Source: JALOPX01 sp041309605
Lineage (GTDB): Bacteria > Krumholzibacteriota > Krumholzibacteriia > Krumholzibacteriales > Krumholzibacteriaceae
DNA: 19,279 nucleotides
Direction of reading: 5' to 3'
Assembly (NCBI GenBank): GCA_041309605.1
Contig: JBFYZH010000135.1
Span: 1 to 19,279, forward strand
Under the pieces are notes generated by a model. That model was not told the origin of the DNA and did not search any database. It was given only the letters and a program-made list of their open reading frames with translations. Of this stretch, positions 5,736-13,489 are shown piece by piece. Within the stretch, counting starts at the first letter, position 1; every line of letters starts with the position of its first letter. Position numbers and translations under genes: made by a program.

Positions 5736-8700
5736 ATGAAAAGAGTCCGAATACCCATAATCCTCTTAATCATGTTTTGTTGCCTGCTGCTGCGGACCGA
5801 TTCATCGGGCCAGAGGGTGCCTTCCGCCGTAACGATCGAAGCGGCAGGTAAATCGCCATGTACGGGTTTTTACCAGAACGCCAACCTGAACCGGTTCATG
5901 GAAGGGTCCTTCGATACGGTCGATTCGCTTAAAGTCCTCTTTGTCAGGGTATCGTTTTCCGACAGGGATTTTCTCGAGACGGCCGGTGGCGCCTATTTCG
6001 GGAATGAACTGCGTCACCTGATGGAGTATTATCACGGGGCTTCCATCGGGCGGTTCACCCTCGTCTGCGACCTTGCGTCTGAAATAATCCCGCTGCCGAT
6101 GGACGAATCGTATTACGGTGATAACGATTCCTGGGACTTGAAGGCCGCCGAGATCATGATCACCGTCGTCGATTCCCTCGACAGTGAATACGATTTCAGC
6201 CGGTGGGACGCCTTCGCCGTTATCCATGCAGGCGCTGGAAGGGAAACGGATTTTCTGGCGGACTCTCCATGGCAGATGTGGTCCGGATTCATCGATCCTT
6301 ATGAAATGGAAGATCTTCTTGCCGACACCCTTGGAACGCCCGGCATACCCACCGATGACCTGGAGGCAGAGGAGACGTTCTACATTGACAACCTGATGAT
6401 ACTTCCCGAGCAGGCGAGCCAGGACGGGTATCAATTCGGGTCACTCGGCATATATGCTTATCAGGTCGGAAAAAGGCTCGGCATGGTCGCTCTTTATGAT
6501 CCCACCCCGGCGGAGTTTCCCGATTCGCAGGGGATCGGTTCATTCGAACTGATGTCGTATGGACTCTATAACGCCCTCGGTTTCGTGCCCGGCTTTCCAT
6601 GCGCTTTCCAGAGGTATCTGATGGGGTGGGTGGAACCTGTTACCGTCAACGAAAACCTGATCGTCAATATCACCGACATCAACGATTCCGGTCCAGGAGA
6701 TACGATTCTTGTAAAGATACCAGCCGGACCCTCGGAATACTTCCTCGTGGAAAACCGTCAGCACGACACCAACCTGGACCGCCGTTTCAGTTTCACCGAT
6801 CTTGACGCGGACGGCATACCGGACAACGAGGATATACTGCTGGGCGCCGAATTCGATTTCTATCTCACAGGTACGACCGACCCGTCGGAAATCGTGGAGG
6901 GAATCAGATACGTCAACACCGGCGGGGGAATAAAGATCTGGCACGTCGACGAAGGAATTATCGCGGAACGTCTTGCAAGCGGTCGTCGCGTCAACGATAC
7001 CGCCATGCTCAAGGGAGTCGATCTGGAGGAAGCTGACGGAGTGCAGGATATGGACAGGCCGGGCGGGCAATACGCCTTCGGCAGCTTTCTCGATTCCTTC
7101 AGGGAAGGGGTTAACGTGCGGTTCTCCGGCGATACGAATCCTTCGAGCATGCTCAACAGTGTAATTCCCTCGGGCATCTCGATCGACCGGATCTCCGCGG
7201 CAGGGCATATAATGAGTTTCCAGGTGTCCTTTGAAGAATCGGTGGCCAGGGTCACGATTCCTCTGGAAGGAGACGTATCGGGACTCGCTCCGGTGGCGGC
7301 GGACATCGCCGGAACCGGGGACACCCTGCTGATAGTGGCGGCTGACGGACAGGTCGATGGTAAGATCTACGTCCTCGAAGAACCCTGCGACCCTTCCTGG
7401 AATGGCCCGGCCTCGCTTGTCGCCTCTTTCGACGGTGCTTCGTGGACCGCTCCGCCCGTCGCCTGCGATATCGACGGCGACGGTGACCTCGAAATCGTGA
7501 TTACATCCCTCGACGGGAGGATCCACGCCGTAGAGCATGACGGATCGCCTTTCGTGATCGATTCGGACGACACTCCCGGAACATTTGCCGTGCAGGGGAC
7601 GGTAATCACTTCCGCTCTGGAGATATCCGCCGATGACGATTCCGATTCTGAAGTGGTCATACTTTCCTCGGACGGATCTGATGTGCACATGTACATACTC
7701 GGTGTCGACCTGCAGCATTCCGATGAGCATTACGCGGGGCCCGTCACCGGGCACTGGATTCTCGATGCGGGATCAAGACCGGTTTCTCACCCCGTCCGCG
7801 GGATAATGAAAGAAGAGATGGACGGTTTTTTCTTTTGCGGAGCCGGAAATGGAAAAGTTTATCTGACATACATATCGATTGCGGAGGACACGGTATTCAC
7901 CGCCATCATTCCCGAATCCATGGGGACCCTGGAACGGATCGTAACCGCAGGACCCGAAACTTCCGGAGACTCTTTTATGATCGTGATGCCTTCTTCGGCC
8001 GATCTGGACAGGGATGGCTGCGACGAGATGGTTATCGGTCTGCCGGGCATCGGCCTCGTGTACTGGGACCCGTTCTCTGCTGGAAGCCCCGGCGGTCTCT
8101 ACTATGACGGAAAGGAGGAAAAAAGCATCCACATCTCGCCGGCAGTGGGGCGCTTTCCGTCATCCCCGGCGCTTGCCGACATGGATGGCGACGGTGTAAT
8201 CGAGACGATCGTCAGGGACAGAGAACGTCTCTTCATCCTGGCCGGATTCGGAACGGTATGCGCCGGTTGGCCTTACGTCCTTTCGGATGAAGTGACCGGC
8301 CTGGAGGAATCAATTTATTCCGTTCAGCCCCTGGCTGCCGATACTGACGGAGACGGGCGGCTGGAATCGATATTCAACGTAGCCGGCGATATATACGTCA
8401 TGGAATTTTCTGGAAGAATATCCGAAGGATGGCCTGCCCGTGGGGAAGGGGATGCCACCGTTCCGTTTGCGGCTATAAGGGGAATCGGCGGAAAGCTCCA
8501 TATCTTTTCGGCCGGCGGAAACGGGGAGCTGGATCGATCAGGGGATGCGGGATTGACAGCCGATAGGTACCGGTCCACGGTTTCTCGCATCGACCTTGAA
8601 ACTCCCGACCTCGCGACGGGTGGATGGTATATCTACAGGAACGACTCGGGGGGATCGGGAAGGCGTAGTATTCCGTTCTCGGCCGATCCGGCCTCGGGCA

Positions 8701-8990
8701 GGGTCGTCGATGGATCTTTCATTTGTTACCCCAACCCCGTCACCGAAGGGATTTTCACCGCGCGAATAGTATTTTCGGGCGGGGCGCAGGTAACCGCCAG
8801 GGTTCTCGATATCCAGGGCGAGGAGATATTCTCTTTGACAAAGAGCCATACCTGGGATGAAGGGACGATTCCGTTCGAAATCCAGGTTCCCGTTGCAGGT
8901 ATCTCGAGCGGGATATACATTTGCAGGCTGGAAATAACCGGGGCCGTATGGAGATGGAGCGGTGCGAGAAAATTTGCGATCGTAAAATAA
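5736..8990 (+). CDS. M6-like secreted protein with degenerate active site, FG-GAP-like repeats and T9SS tail
   Basis: This 1084-aa exported protein has a signal peptide (MKRVRIP, then a Leu/Ile/Met/Cys core), then an M6 (immune inhibitor A type) metallopeptidase fold. Family marks are AVIHAGAGRETD, the WQMWSGF segment, FELMSYG, and KIWHVDEG at about 397-406. The zinc site, HEXXHxxGxxD in active members, reads Y242-Q243-V-G-K246-R-L-G-M-V-A252 followed by LYD, so both His, the Glu and the Asp are all replaced and catalysis is unlikely. Acidic DxDxDG elements (about 356, 579, 756, 816 and 869) suggest calcium-binding FG-GAP/VCBS-like repeats. Residues about 993-1084 form a T9SS type A sorting domain (YPNPV, SSGIYICRLEITG, final FAIVK). 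ATG 5736 is chosen over TTG 5697 because it begins the signal peptide directly, although no Shine-Dalgarno sequence is evident. The PorV-like gene follows immediately. Confidence 0.85.
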   Translation: MKRVRIPIILLIMFCCLLLRTDSSGQRVPSAVTIEAAGKSPCTGFYQNANLNRFMEGSFDTVDSLKVLFVRVSFSDRDFLETAGGAYFGNELRHLMEYYHGASIGRFTLVCDLASEIIPLPMDESYYGDNDSWDLKAAEIMITVVDSLDSEYDFSRWDAFAVIHAGAGRETDFLADSPWQMWSGFIDPYEMEDLLADTLGTPGIPTDDLEAEETFYIDNLMILPEQASQDGYQFGSLGIYAYQVGKRLGMVALYDPTPAEFPDSQGIGSFELMSYGLYNALGFVPGFPCAFQRYLMGWVEPVTVNENLIVNITDINDSGPGDTILVKIPAGPSEYFLVENRQHDTNLDRRFSFTDLDADGIPDNEDILLGAEFDFYLTGTTDPSEIVEGIRYVNTGGGIKIWHVDEGIIAERLASGRRVNDTAMLKGVDLEEADGVQDMDRPGGQYAFGSFLDSFREGVNVRFSGDTNPSSMLNSVIPSGISIDRISAAGHIMSFQVSFEESVARVTIPLEGDVSGLAPVAADIAGTGDTLLIVAADGQVDGKIYVLEEPCDPSWNGPASLVASFDGASWTAPPVACDIDGDGDLEIVITSLDGRIHAVEHDGSPFVIDSDDTPGTFAVQGTVITSALEISADDDSDSEVVILSSDGSDVHMYILGVDLQHSDEHYAGPVTGHWILDAGSRPVSHPVRGIMKEEMDGFFFCGAGNGKVYLTYISIAEDTVFTAIIPESMGTLERIVTAGPETSGDSFMIVMPSSADLDRDGCDEMVIGLPGIGLVYWDPFSAGSPGGLYYDGKEEKSIHISPAVGRFPSSPALADMDGDGVIETIVRDRERLFILAGFGTVCAGWPYVLSDEVTGLEESIYSVQPLAADTDGDGRLESIFNVAGDIYVMEFSGRISEGWPARGEGDATVPFAAIRGIGGKLHIFSAGGNGELDRSGDAGLTADRYRSTVSRIDLETPDLATGGWYIYRNDSGGSGRRSIPFSADPASGRVVDGSFICYPNPVTEGIFTARIVFSGGAQVTARVLDIQGEEIFSLTKSHTWDEGTIPFEIQVPVAGISSGIYICRLEITGAVWRWSGARKFAIVK

Positions 8991-9009
8991 TGGAGTTCTG
9001 ATATCCAGG

Positions 9010-9038
9010 TTGACCGAAGCCCCCGCATGGATTAAAAT
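9010..9038 (+). promoter_or_regulatory. Strong sigma-70 promoter for the PorV-like gene
   Basis: TTGACC (9010-9015), a 17-nt spacer and TAAAAT (9033-9038) match the consensus in 5 of 6 bases each. It lies between the M6-like stop and the PorV-like start, giving a leader of about 30 nt. The TTG at 9010 is therefore part of the -35 box and not a start codon. Confidence 0.7.
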
Positions 9039-9072
9039 AGCATGTGGTAACAGGGAACCGAATGGAGGGAAG

Positions 9073-9993
9073 ATGTTTCACCGAATAATCCTCGTCTCAA
9101 CGACGATCCTGACGGCCGTGTGCCTGAACGCTTCCGCGGGCGAGCCCGGAACAAGCGGATTCCAGTTTCTCCGTCTCGGTAACGGCGCCAGGGCAAGTGG
9201 GATGGGAGAAGCTTACACGGCCGTAAGCGACGAGGCCACGAGTATATACTGGAACCCGGCCGGGTTGGCTTCGGTTGATGGCGTGGAGTTGAACGTGACC
9301 CATTCGGAGTGGCTTATGGATATACGTTTTGAACAGGTTTCAATCGCCAGCGAAATCGGGTACGGAACGGTCGGTCTTGGTTTCACCGGAGTTTATTATG
9401 GTGATCTCGACCGTTACGGAGAATACCCTTCCCTGAGTCCGGATGGAACCTTTGCCCCTTACGATCTGGCGCTGTCGCTGGGCTACGCCACCGATATTTT
9501 TCCGAACATCGCGGCGGGCGCCGCGGTAAAACTTATCTATGAAAAGATAGATTTCGAGTCGGCGACCAGCTACGCCGTCGACCTCGGGGTGACCCATAAA
9601 AGCAGGATCGAAGGGCTGACTCTCGCCGTTTCGATGCTGAATCTCGGGCCTGAAGCGAAATTCGTGGAAGAGAAATTCTATCCACCCTTCCTGTTTAGGT
9701 TCGGAGGTGCGTGGCAAAAGGAAAACAAAACTCTCAGGGGTAGGATATTACTGGCCGCCGACGCCGTTTTCCCGAACGACGGTGATTCAAAGCTTCACAT
9801 GGGGATGGAGTATACCTACCATGACAGGCTGGCCGTGCGCCTGGGGTACAAGAGCGGGTACAATGTTATGGGTGCCTCGATGGGATGCGGCGTTTATTAC
9901 AGGAACCTCAGGTTCGATTATTCCTACGCTCCAGTGGACGACGATCTGGGCGATATTCACAGGATCTCCGTCAACCTTTTTCCGTCATTGTGA
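9073..9993 (+). CDS. PorV/PorQ-family outer-membrane beta-barrel protein
   Basis: This 306-aa protein has a signal peptide (MFHRIILV, then a core ending CLNASAG) and then the N-terminal signature of the PorV/PorQ family: GFQFLRLGNGARASGMGEA, YTAVSDEATSIYWNPAGLA. The rest alternates aromatic beta strands and turns and ends RISVNLFPSL, as a FadL-like barrel would. In Bacteroidetes, PorV (LptO) escorts T9SS cargo at the outer membrane and PorQ is a related component. This copy is shorter than Porphyromonas PorV (about 390 aa), so it may be a generic family member. ATG 9073 has GGAGGGA (9064-9070) just upstream. It follows a protein with a T9SS tail, which supports a secretion or attachment role. 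Its 3' end overlaps the opposing lpxH-like gene by 37 nt. Confidence 0.88.
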   Translation: MFHRIILVSTTILTAVCLNASAGEPGTSGFQFLRLGNGARASGMGEAYTAVSDEATSIYWNPAGLASVDGVELNVTHSEWLMDIRFEQVSIASEIGYGTVGLGFTGVYYGDLDRYGEYPSLSPDGTFAPYDLALSLGYATDIFPNIAAGAAVKLIYEKIDFESATSYAVDLGVTHKSRIEGLTLAVSMLNLGPEAKFVEEKFYPPFLFRFGGAWQKENKTLRGRILLAADAVFPNDGDSKLHMGMEYTYHDRLAVRLGYKSGYNVMGASMGCGVYYRNLRFDYSYAPVDDDLGDIHRISVNLFPSL

Positions 9994-10733
9994 TAAGATT
10001 CCAGGGAAAACCCGCCTTCCGTCATCCGCAGGAAGGAAAAATGGCTTTCCCAGTCGCCGAGGATGACAAAGGTCTTCTCACCGAAATGCCGGATCACGGG
10101 CAAATGGATATGTCCCATTATCAACGCGTCATTTCCATTTTCGAAGAACGAACCTTCGGCGATCGAAAGAAGCCTTTCTGCATAATCGCGAATGCGGGTC
10201 TGTGAAAAACCCCTGCTTCTTTTCGAAAACCATTCGGCGAAAAAGCAAAGGGCGGGCAGAGGAACCATTCCGGCAATCCGGATGACGGGATCGCTGCGAA
10301 TGACGGACCTGAGGATCTTGTAGCGGCGGTCGCCGGGTAAAAGGGAGTCCCCATGCGTTACCGTGACCCTTTTCCCCTGCAGTTCATGGGTCGAGTCGCG
10401 GGGTAGAATGGTGACTCCGATTTCACGGGGGAGGTAGGAACCGAGCCAGAAGTCGTGGTTGCCGCCTGTAATAAAAACGGCGGTACCGCTTTTCACGAGC
10501 GCTCGAAGGCCTTCAAGAATATCCTCGTAACCTTCAGGGACGGATCTTCCCCTTTCGAACCAGAAATCGAAAATATCACCGAGAAGGTAGAGCCGGGATG
10601 CCCCCCGGCACCCGCTGATAAAATCGAGGAAGAGACCGCGTTTTTTGTTTTCCTGCGCGCCGCCTCCACGATATTTAAAATGTGTGTCAGAGACGAAATA
10701 GACAGTGTCATTCAACCGGGGATCTCCGTTCAT
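9957..10733 (-). CDS. lpxH: UDP-2,3-diacylglucosamine diphosphatase (LpxH-like)
   Basis: This 258-aa calcineurin-like metallophosphoesterase would cleave UDP-2,3-diacylglucosamine to lipid X and UMP in lipid A synthesis at the inner-membrane face. Metal-binding motifs appear in order: SDTH (D16, H18), GDIFDFW (D53), GGNHDFW (N91, H92), VTHGD (H126) and GHIHLP near the C-terminus. The GDxxDFW and GNHDFW forms are typical of LpxH and its relatives. I chose ATG at 10733. A longer GTG start at 10799 adds a non-conserved leader, and neither start has a clear Shine-Dalgarno sequence. A general LpxH-like phosphoesterase (for example LpxG type) remains possible. The gene is convergent with the PorV-like gene, overlapping 37 nt at the 3' ends. 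It implies a lipid A-bearing outer membrane. Confidence 0.85.
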   Translation of the reverse strand: MNGDPRLNDTVYFVSDTHFKYRGGGAQENKKRGLFLDFISGCRGASRLYLLGDIFDFWFERGRSVPEGYEDILEGLRALVKSGTAVFITGGNHDFWLGSYLPREIGVTILPRDSTHELQGKRVTVTHGDSLLPGDRRYKILRSVIRSDPVIRIAGMVPLPALCFFAEWFSKRSRGFSQTRIRDYAERLLSIAEGSFFENGNDALIMGHIHLPVIRHFGEKTFVILGDWESHFSFLRMTEGGFSLESYHNDGKRLTEIL

Positions 10734-11174
10734 CTTTTTTTCGACCGAACGATATATGGCAAAAGGGGGCGGAAAATTCAAGGAAAATCCCGGTACCACG
10801 GTGAAAACCGGACCGTTCGATGAGGTTATAGAACAGCCGGTCGTAAAGATCCGGGAGTCCCGGCGGTAATAAATGATAAAGGAAAAAGAGGTAGAGACGA
10901 TAAGGAGGGAGAAGAAATTCCGCGAAGGGCAGGCCGGGAGCGCATCGTACTGAGGGAAAATGTTGCCGTGATATTCCGGTCCGGTGGCATGGAGTTGAAT
11001 CAGGGCCCATATACCGGAAGATATTTCCCGTTTCGACGTGGATTGGCTGCCGTCCGGTGGTGAAAAAATCGAGAATATGGGGGAAAACAGATCTATTCAA
11101 TACGAGCCAGCGCGGTTAATATCAAAGAGTTAAGATATTCTAGAAAATATTGGCAAATAATATATAATTATCTC
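10734..11174. other. Divergent intergenic region, no supported gene
   Basis: About 440 nt lie between the lpxH-like start and the sigma factor promoter. One minus-strand frame (10708-11100) is open but starts with TTG, lacks a ribosome site, overlaps lpxH and has an unusual composition with no family resemblance. I found no clear minus-strand promoter for lpxH. The right end (11100-11174) becomes very AT-rich, consistent with upstream promoter DNA. Confidence 0.5.
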
Positions 11175-11203
11175 TTGACATAGTTTATTTTTTGGTGTAA
11201 AAT
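11175..11203 (+). promoter_or_regulatory. Strong sigma-70 promoter of the sigma factor gene
   Basis: TTGACA (11175-11180), a 17-nt spacer and TAAAAT (11198-11203) match the consensus at 11 of 12 positions. AT-rich DNA upstream (11135-11174) could act as an UP element. Transcription would begin near 11210, leaving a roughly 250-nt leader. Confidence 0.8.
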
Positions 11204-11209
11204 TTGCCC

Positions 11210-11457
11210 ATCAGTAAAAGGTGTCAGGAGTTACTTGGATTTTCACAAAGGGTGCTGTTCGCCAACCGTACCTTCTGTTGAACCCCACCTGGTAAAAAAA
11301 TATCAGTCTAAATCCTTGGCTGAGTTGTATAAGTAAGTAGAAGGTAAGATTCTACTGACATCAGCCGATAGGAAGGCGCAGCGGAGGTTCGGCAGTGAAG
11401 GTGACGGGGAGGATATCCGTAAAAATGGGCGGCGGCCACCTTTACATAACGACTTAA
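11210..11457 (+). promoter_or_regulatory. Long structured 5' leader of the sigma factor gene, or an embedded RNA
   Basis: Several nested stems can be drawn: GGTGTCAG (11220-11227) with CTGACATC (11355-11362), TTACTT (11231-11236) with AAGTAA (11331-11336), GGATTT (11237-11242) with AAATCC (11310-11315), and GTAGAA (11337-11342) with TTCTAC (11350-11355, sharing one base). Downstream are GCCGA/TCGGC (11364-11368 and 11389-11393) and GTGAAGGTG (11395-11403) with CACCTTTAC (11437-11445). No open frame or tRNA is visible. It does not look like tmRNA, RNase P RNA or SRP RNA. A 6S-like long hairpin or a cis-acting leader are possible readings. Confidence 0.4.
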
Positions 11458-11472
11458 TTGAAGAAATTAAGT
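11452..11472 (+). promoter_or_regulatory. Perfect 8-bp hairpin abutting the ribosome-binding site of the sigma factor gene
   Basis: ACTTAATT (11452-11459) and AATTAAGT (11465-11472) are exact reverse complements around a 5-nt loop. The Shine-Dalgarno AGGGGG begins at 11473, the very next base. The hairpin includes a TTG (11458) that could be misread as the start codon. It may stabilise the message, present the ribosome site, or be a protein-binding dyad. Confidence 0.6.
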
Positions 11473-11487
11473 AGGGGGATGAGAAAG

Positions 11488-12351
11488 ATGTACCCGGAAG
11501 GAAGAGACAGCGATTACCTGGGAGAGAAGAGTCTGGACCTCTATCTGAAAGAAATCAACAATACTTCTCTTCTCAGCAGAGATCAGGAGCGCGAACTTGC
11601 ATGCAGGATTCGTAAAGGGGACGAGAACGCCCTGCACGAACTGGTAAAGGCAAATCTGCGATTTGTCGTATCGATCGCCAAGCAGTATGTCAACCAGGGC
11701 CTGTCTCTTGCAGATCTTATAAATGAAGGAAATATGGGACTTATCAAGGCGGCGAAGAGATTCGACGAGAAGCGGGGATTCAAGTTCATCTCATATGCCG
11801 TGTGGTGGATTCGCCAGGCGATGCTTCAGGCTCTGGCGGAGCAGTCGAGAATTGTCAGGCTGCCTTTGAACAGGGCGGGAACGTTGTACAGGATAGGGAA
11901 GGTTTCCCGCCAGCTCGACCAGGAACTCGGCCGCACTCCAGAGGTGGAAGAGATAGCTGAAAAACTCAACCTCTCGAAGGAAGAGGTCAGGGATACGATG
12001 AAGATAGCGAACAGCCACCTGTCGCTTGATGCCTCTTTCAATAACGATCAGGAGGAGAACTCCCTTGTCGATTACCTGGCCGATGATTCGCAGGCTGCAC
12101 CTGACGAGATGACCTACGTCAACGCGCTGAGTGACGACATGCAGAGAGCCCTCGCGACGCTTACGGATCGCGAGAGGACAATACTGGGGCTCTATTTCGG
12201 GCTCGAAGGGGAGGAACCCCTCACACTCGAGGATATCGGCAAGAAAATGAACCTGACTCGTGAAAGGATCCGCCAGATCAAGGAAAAGGCGATCACCCGG
12301 CTAAGGCACAGCACACGAAGCAAGTATCTTAGAGGATACGTGCAGGAATAG
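11488..12351 (+). CDS. rpoD: Primary-type RNA polymerase sigma factor (RpoD/SigA family, short form)
   Basis: This 287-aa sigma-70 factor directs RNA polymerase to housekeeping promoters. It shows region 1.2 (LDLYLKEI), the core region 2 (NLRFVVSIAKQY, GLSLADLINEGN, FKFISYAVWWIRQA), the 2.4/3.0 segment (EQSRIVRLPLN), region 3, and region 4 with its HTH (TLEDIGKKMNLTRERIRQIK). It lacks region 1.1 and the non-conserved insert of proteobacterial RpoD, and its length matches the short RpoD of Bacteroidetes. Of three possible starts (TTG 11458, ATG 11479, ATG 11488) I chose 11488 because AGGGGG (11473-11478) lies 9 nt upstream. The TTG sits inside a hairpin and ATG 11479 touches the ribosome site. 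It is monocistronic: strong promoter at 11175, terminator at 12384. A secondary group-2 sigma cannot be fully excluded. Confidence 0.92.
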   Translation: MYPEGRDSDYLGEKSLDLYLKEINNTSLLSRDQERELACRIRKGDENALHELVKANLRFVVSIAKQYVNQGLSLADLINEGNMGLIKAAKRFDEKRGFKFISYAVWWIRQAMLQALAEQSRIVRLPLNRAGTLYRIGKVSRQLDQELGRTPEVEEIAEKLNLSKEEVRDTMKIANSHLSLDASFNNDQEENSLVDYLADDSQAAPDEMTYVNALSDDMQRALATLTDRERTILGLYFGLEGEEPLTLEDIGKKMNLTRERIRQIKEKAITRLRHSTRSKYLRGYVQE

Positions 12352-12383
12352 AGAGAAACAAAGGGTTATTGGATTAAACTACC

Positions 12384-12415
12384 AGGGGTGGAGTGCAACG
12401 GCGCCACCCCTTTTT
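12384..12415 (+). terminator. Rho-independent terminator of the sigma factor gene
   Basis: AGGGGTGG (12384-12391) pairs perfectly with CCACCCCT (12404-12411) around a 12-nt loop and runs into TTTTT (12411-12415). It lies about 30 nt after the stop codon and separates rpoD from the M23 gene. Confidence 0.88.
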
Positions 12416-12425
12416 ATTGAACTTT

Positions 12426-12442
12426 CTGGAACGACCCTTGCT
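12426..12442 (+). promoter_or_regulatory. Near-consensus sigma-54 promoter for the M23 peptidase gene
   Basis: CTGGAACG (12426-12433), ACCC, TTGCT (12438-12442) match YTGGCACG-N4-TTGCW with a single mismatch (C to A in the -24 box). The GG (12428) and GC (12440) spacing is exact. Transcription would start near 12453, 85 nt before ATG 12538. The site lies just past the rpoD terminator, so the M23 gene needs its own promoter. A weak TTGACT box at 12463 has no good -10 partner. Confidence 0.62.
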
Positions 12443-12537
12443 GATACAACGGTAAATAATCCTTGACTTGAAAAGAATGTGAAGGTAGCTTCTCTCCAGG
12501 AAATCCGGAGCGGTCATTCGTAAAGACGGCAGGTTAA

Positions 12538-13455
12538 ATGGATAAGTACTATACATTTCTTTACGTACGTCGCGGGAATGCCGGCGTAAAATCAATCAGG
12601 ATAAGAAAGTCCCTGGCGATCGGGATTTTTTCGTTACTACTGGCCATCATAATCACATCCATATCCATGATAACAAGGTTTTCGGGACTGGCCATGGATT
12701 CGAAAAGGCTGGCAGACTTGCAGGACGAAAACGAAAAACTCTCGGTCAAGCTGAGGGATTTCCGGGGGGAAGTGGATGAACTGAAGAAAGGGATGGAGAT
12801 CAATCTGGCTCTACAGAACAGGGCCAGGCTGTTGGCGAACCTCGATCCCATCTCGGAGGATGTGTGGCAGGCGGGCATCGGCGGCCCTGAACCAGCCGTT
12901 GTCGAAAAAGAACTCAGAGCGACCGATTTGATCTTTTCACGGATCAAGAAAGACCTCGACAGGATTCTCAGACAAACGAAACTTCAGAAGGACAGTTACG
13001 GCGAGTTACTCGAAATTCTTCAGAAAGAGACTGAGATAAGGGATTGCACGCCATCCATCAAGCCCCTTAAAGGCGGATTCCTGTCAAGCCGCTTCGGCAG
13101 GAGGATGGATCCATATACCGGAAGGATCGCTTTCCACGGCGGTGTCGACTTTTTTGCCCGTACAGGGACGCCGGTGATTTCGACCGCCGATGGAACGGTC
13201 ACTATGGCGAAGAATGAAGGCGGCATGGGACTTATGGTCGAAATTAACCACGGAAACGGTTTCAAGACGAGATATGGACACCTGTCCAGCATACTGGTCA
13301 AGCGCGGGCAGAGTATTAAGCGCGGCGAAACCATCGGTCTTGTCGGCAACACCGGCCGTTCCACAGGTCCACACCTGCACTATGAGGTGCAGTTCAGGAA
13401 CGACCTCAGAAATCCGCTGGACTATATAATCCCCGATGACGTCTATTACGATTGA
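12538..13455 (+). CDS. Membrane-anchored M23 (LytM/lysostaphin-type) zinc metallopeptidase
   Basis: This 305-aa protein has a short cytoplasmic N-terminus, one transmembrane helix (about residues 26-46), and a coiled-coil stretch (about 55-90, and again 120-165). The C-terminal M23 domain spans about 180-300. The zinc and catalytic residues are intact: H200 and D204 in FHGGVDF, H248 in RYGHLS, and H279/H281 in PHLHYEV. Intact M23 domains cut peptidoglycan cross-links, and the coiled-coil plus M23 layout resembles EnvC/NlpD-like and MepM-like cell-wall proteins in the periplasm. ATG 12538 has GGCAGG close upstream. A cell-wall amidase follows 114 nt later, the usual partner of such proteins in septum splitting. 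A sigma-54 site at 12426-12442 suggests conditional expression. Confidence 0.9.
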   Translation: MDKYYTFLYVRRGNAGVKSIRIRKSLAIGIFSLLLAIIITSISMITRFSGLAMDSKRLADLQDENEKLSVKLRDFRGEVDELKKGMEINLALQNRARLLANLDPISEDVWQAGIGGPEPAVVEKELRATDLIFSRIKKDLDRILRQTKLQKDSYGELLEILQKETEIRDCTPSIKPLKGGFLSSRFGRRMDPYTGRIAFHGGVDFFARTGTPVISTADGTVTMAKNEGGMGLMVEINHGNGFKTRYGHLSSILVKRGQSIKRGETIGLVGNTGRSTGPHLHYEVQFRNDLRNPLDYIIPDDVYYD

Positions 13456-13489
13456 GCGGAGGAATTCAGGTAAATCCAACCGTTTTTTC

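Noticed and set aside
6540..7754. Long open frame (404 codons) on the minus strand opposite the M6-like gene
   Set aside because: Shadow of the real gene. It has no signal, motif or start context of its own.
10708..11100. Minus-strand frame upstream of lpxH
   Set aside because: TTG start without a ribosome site, overlap with the lpxH start, odd Pro/Phe/His/Arg-rich composition and no known relatives. More likely non-coding.
11260..11400. Resemblance of the rpoD leader to SRP RNA or tmRNA
   Set aside because: The diagnostic SRP tetraloop region (GGAAG...AGCAGC) and the tmRNA tag frame with CCA-type end are absent.
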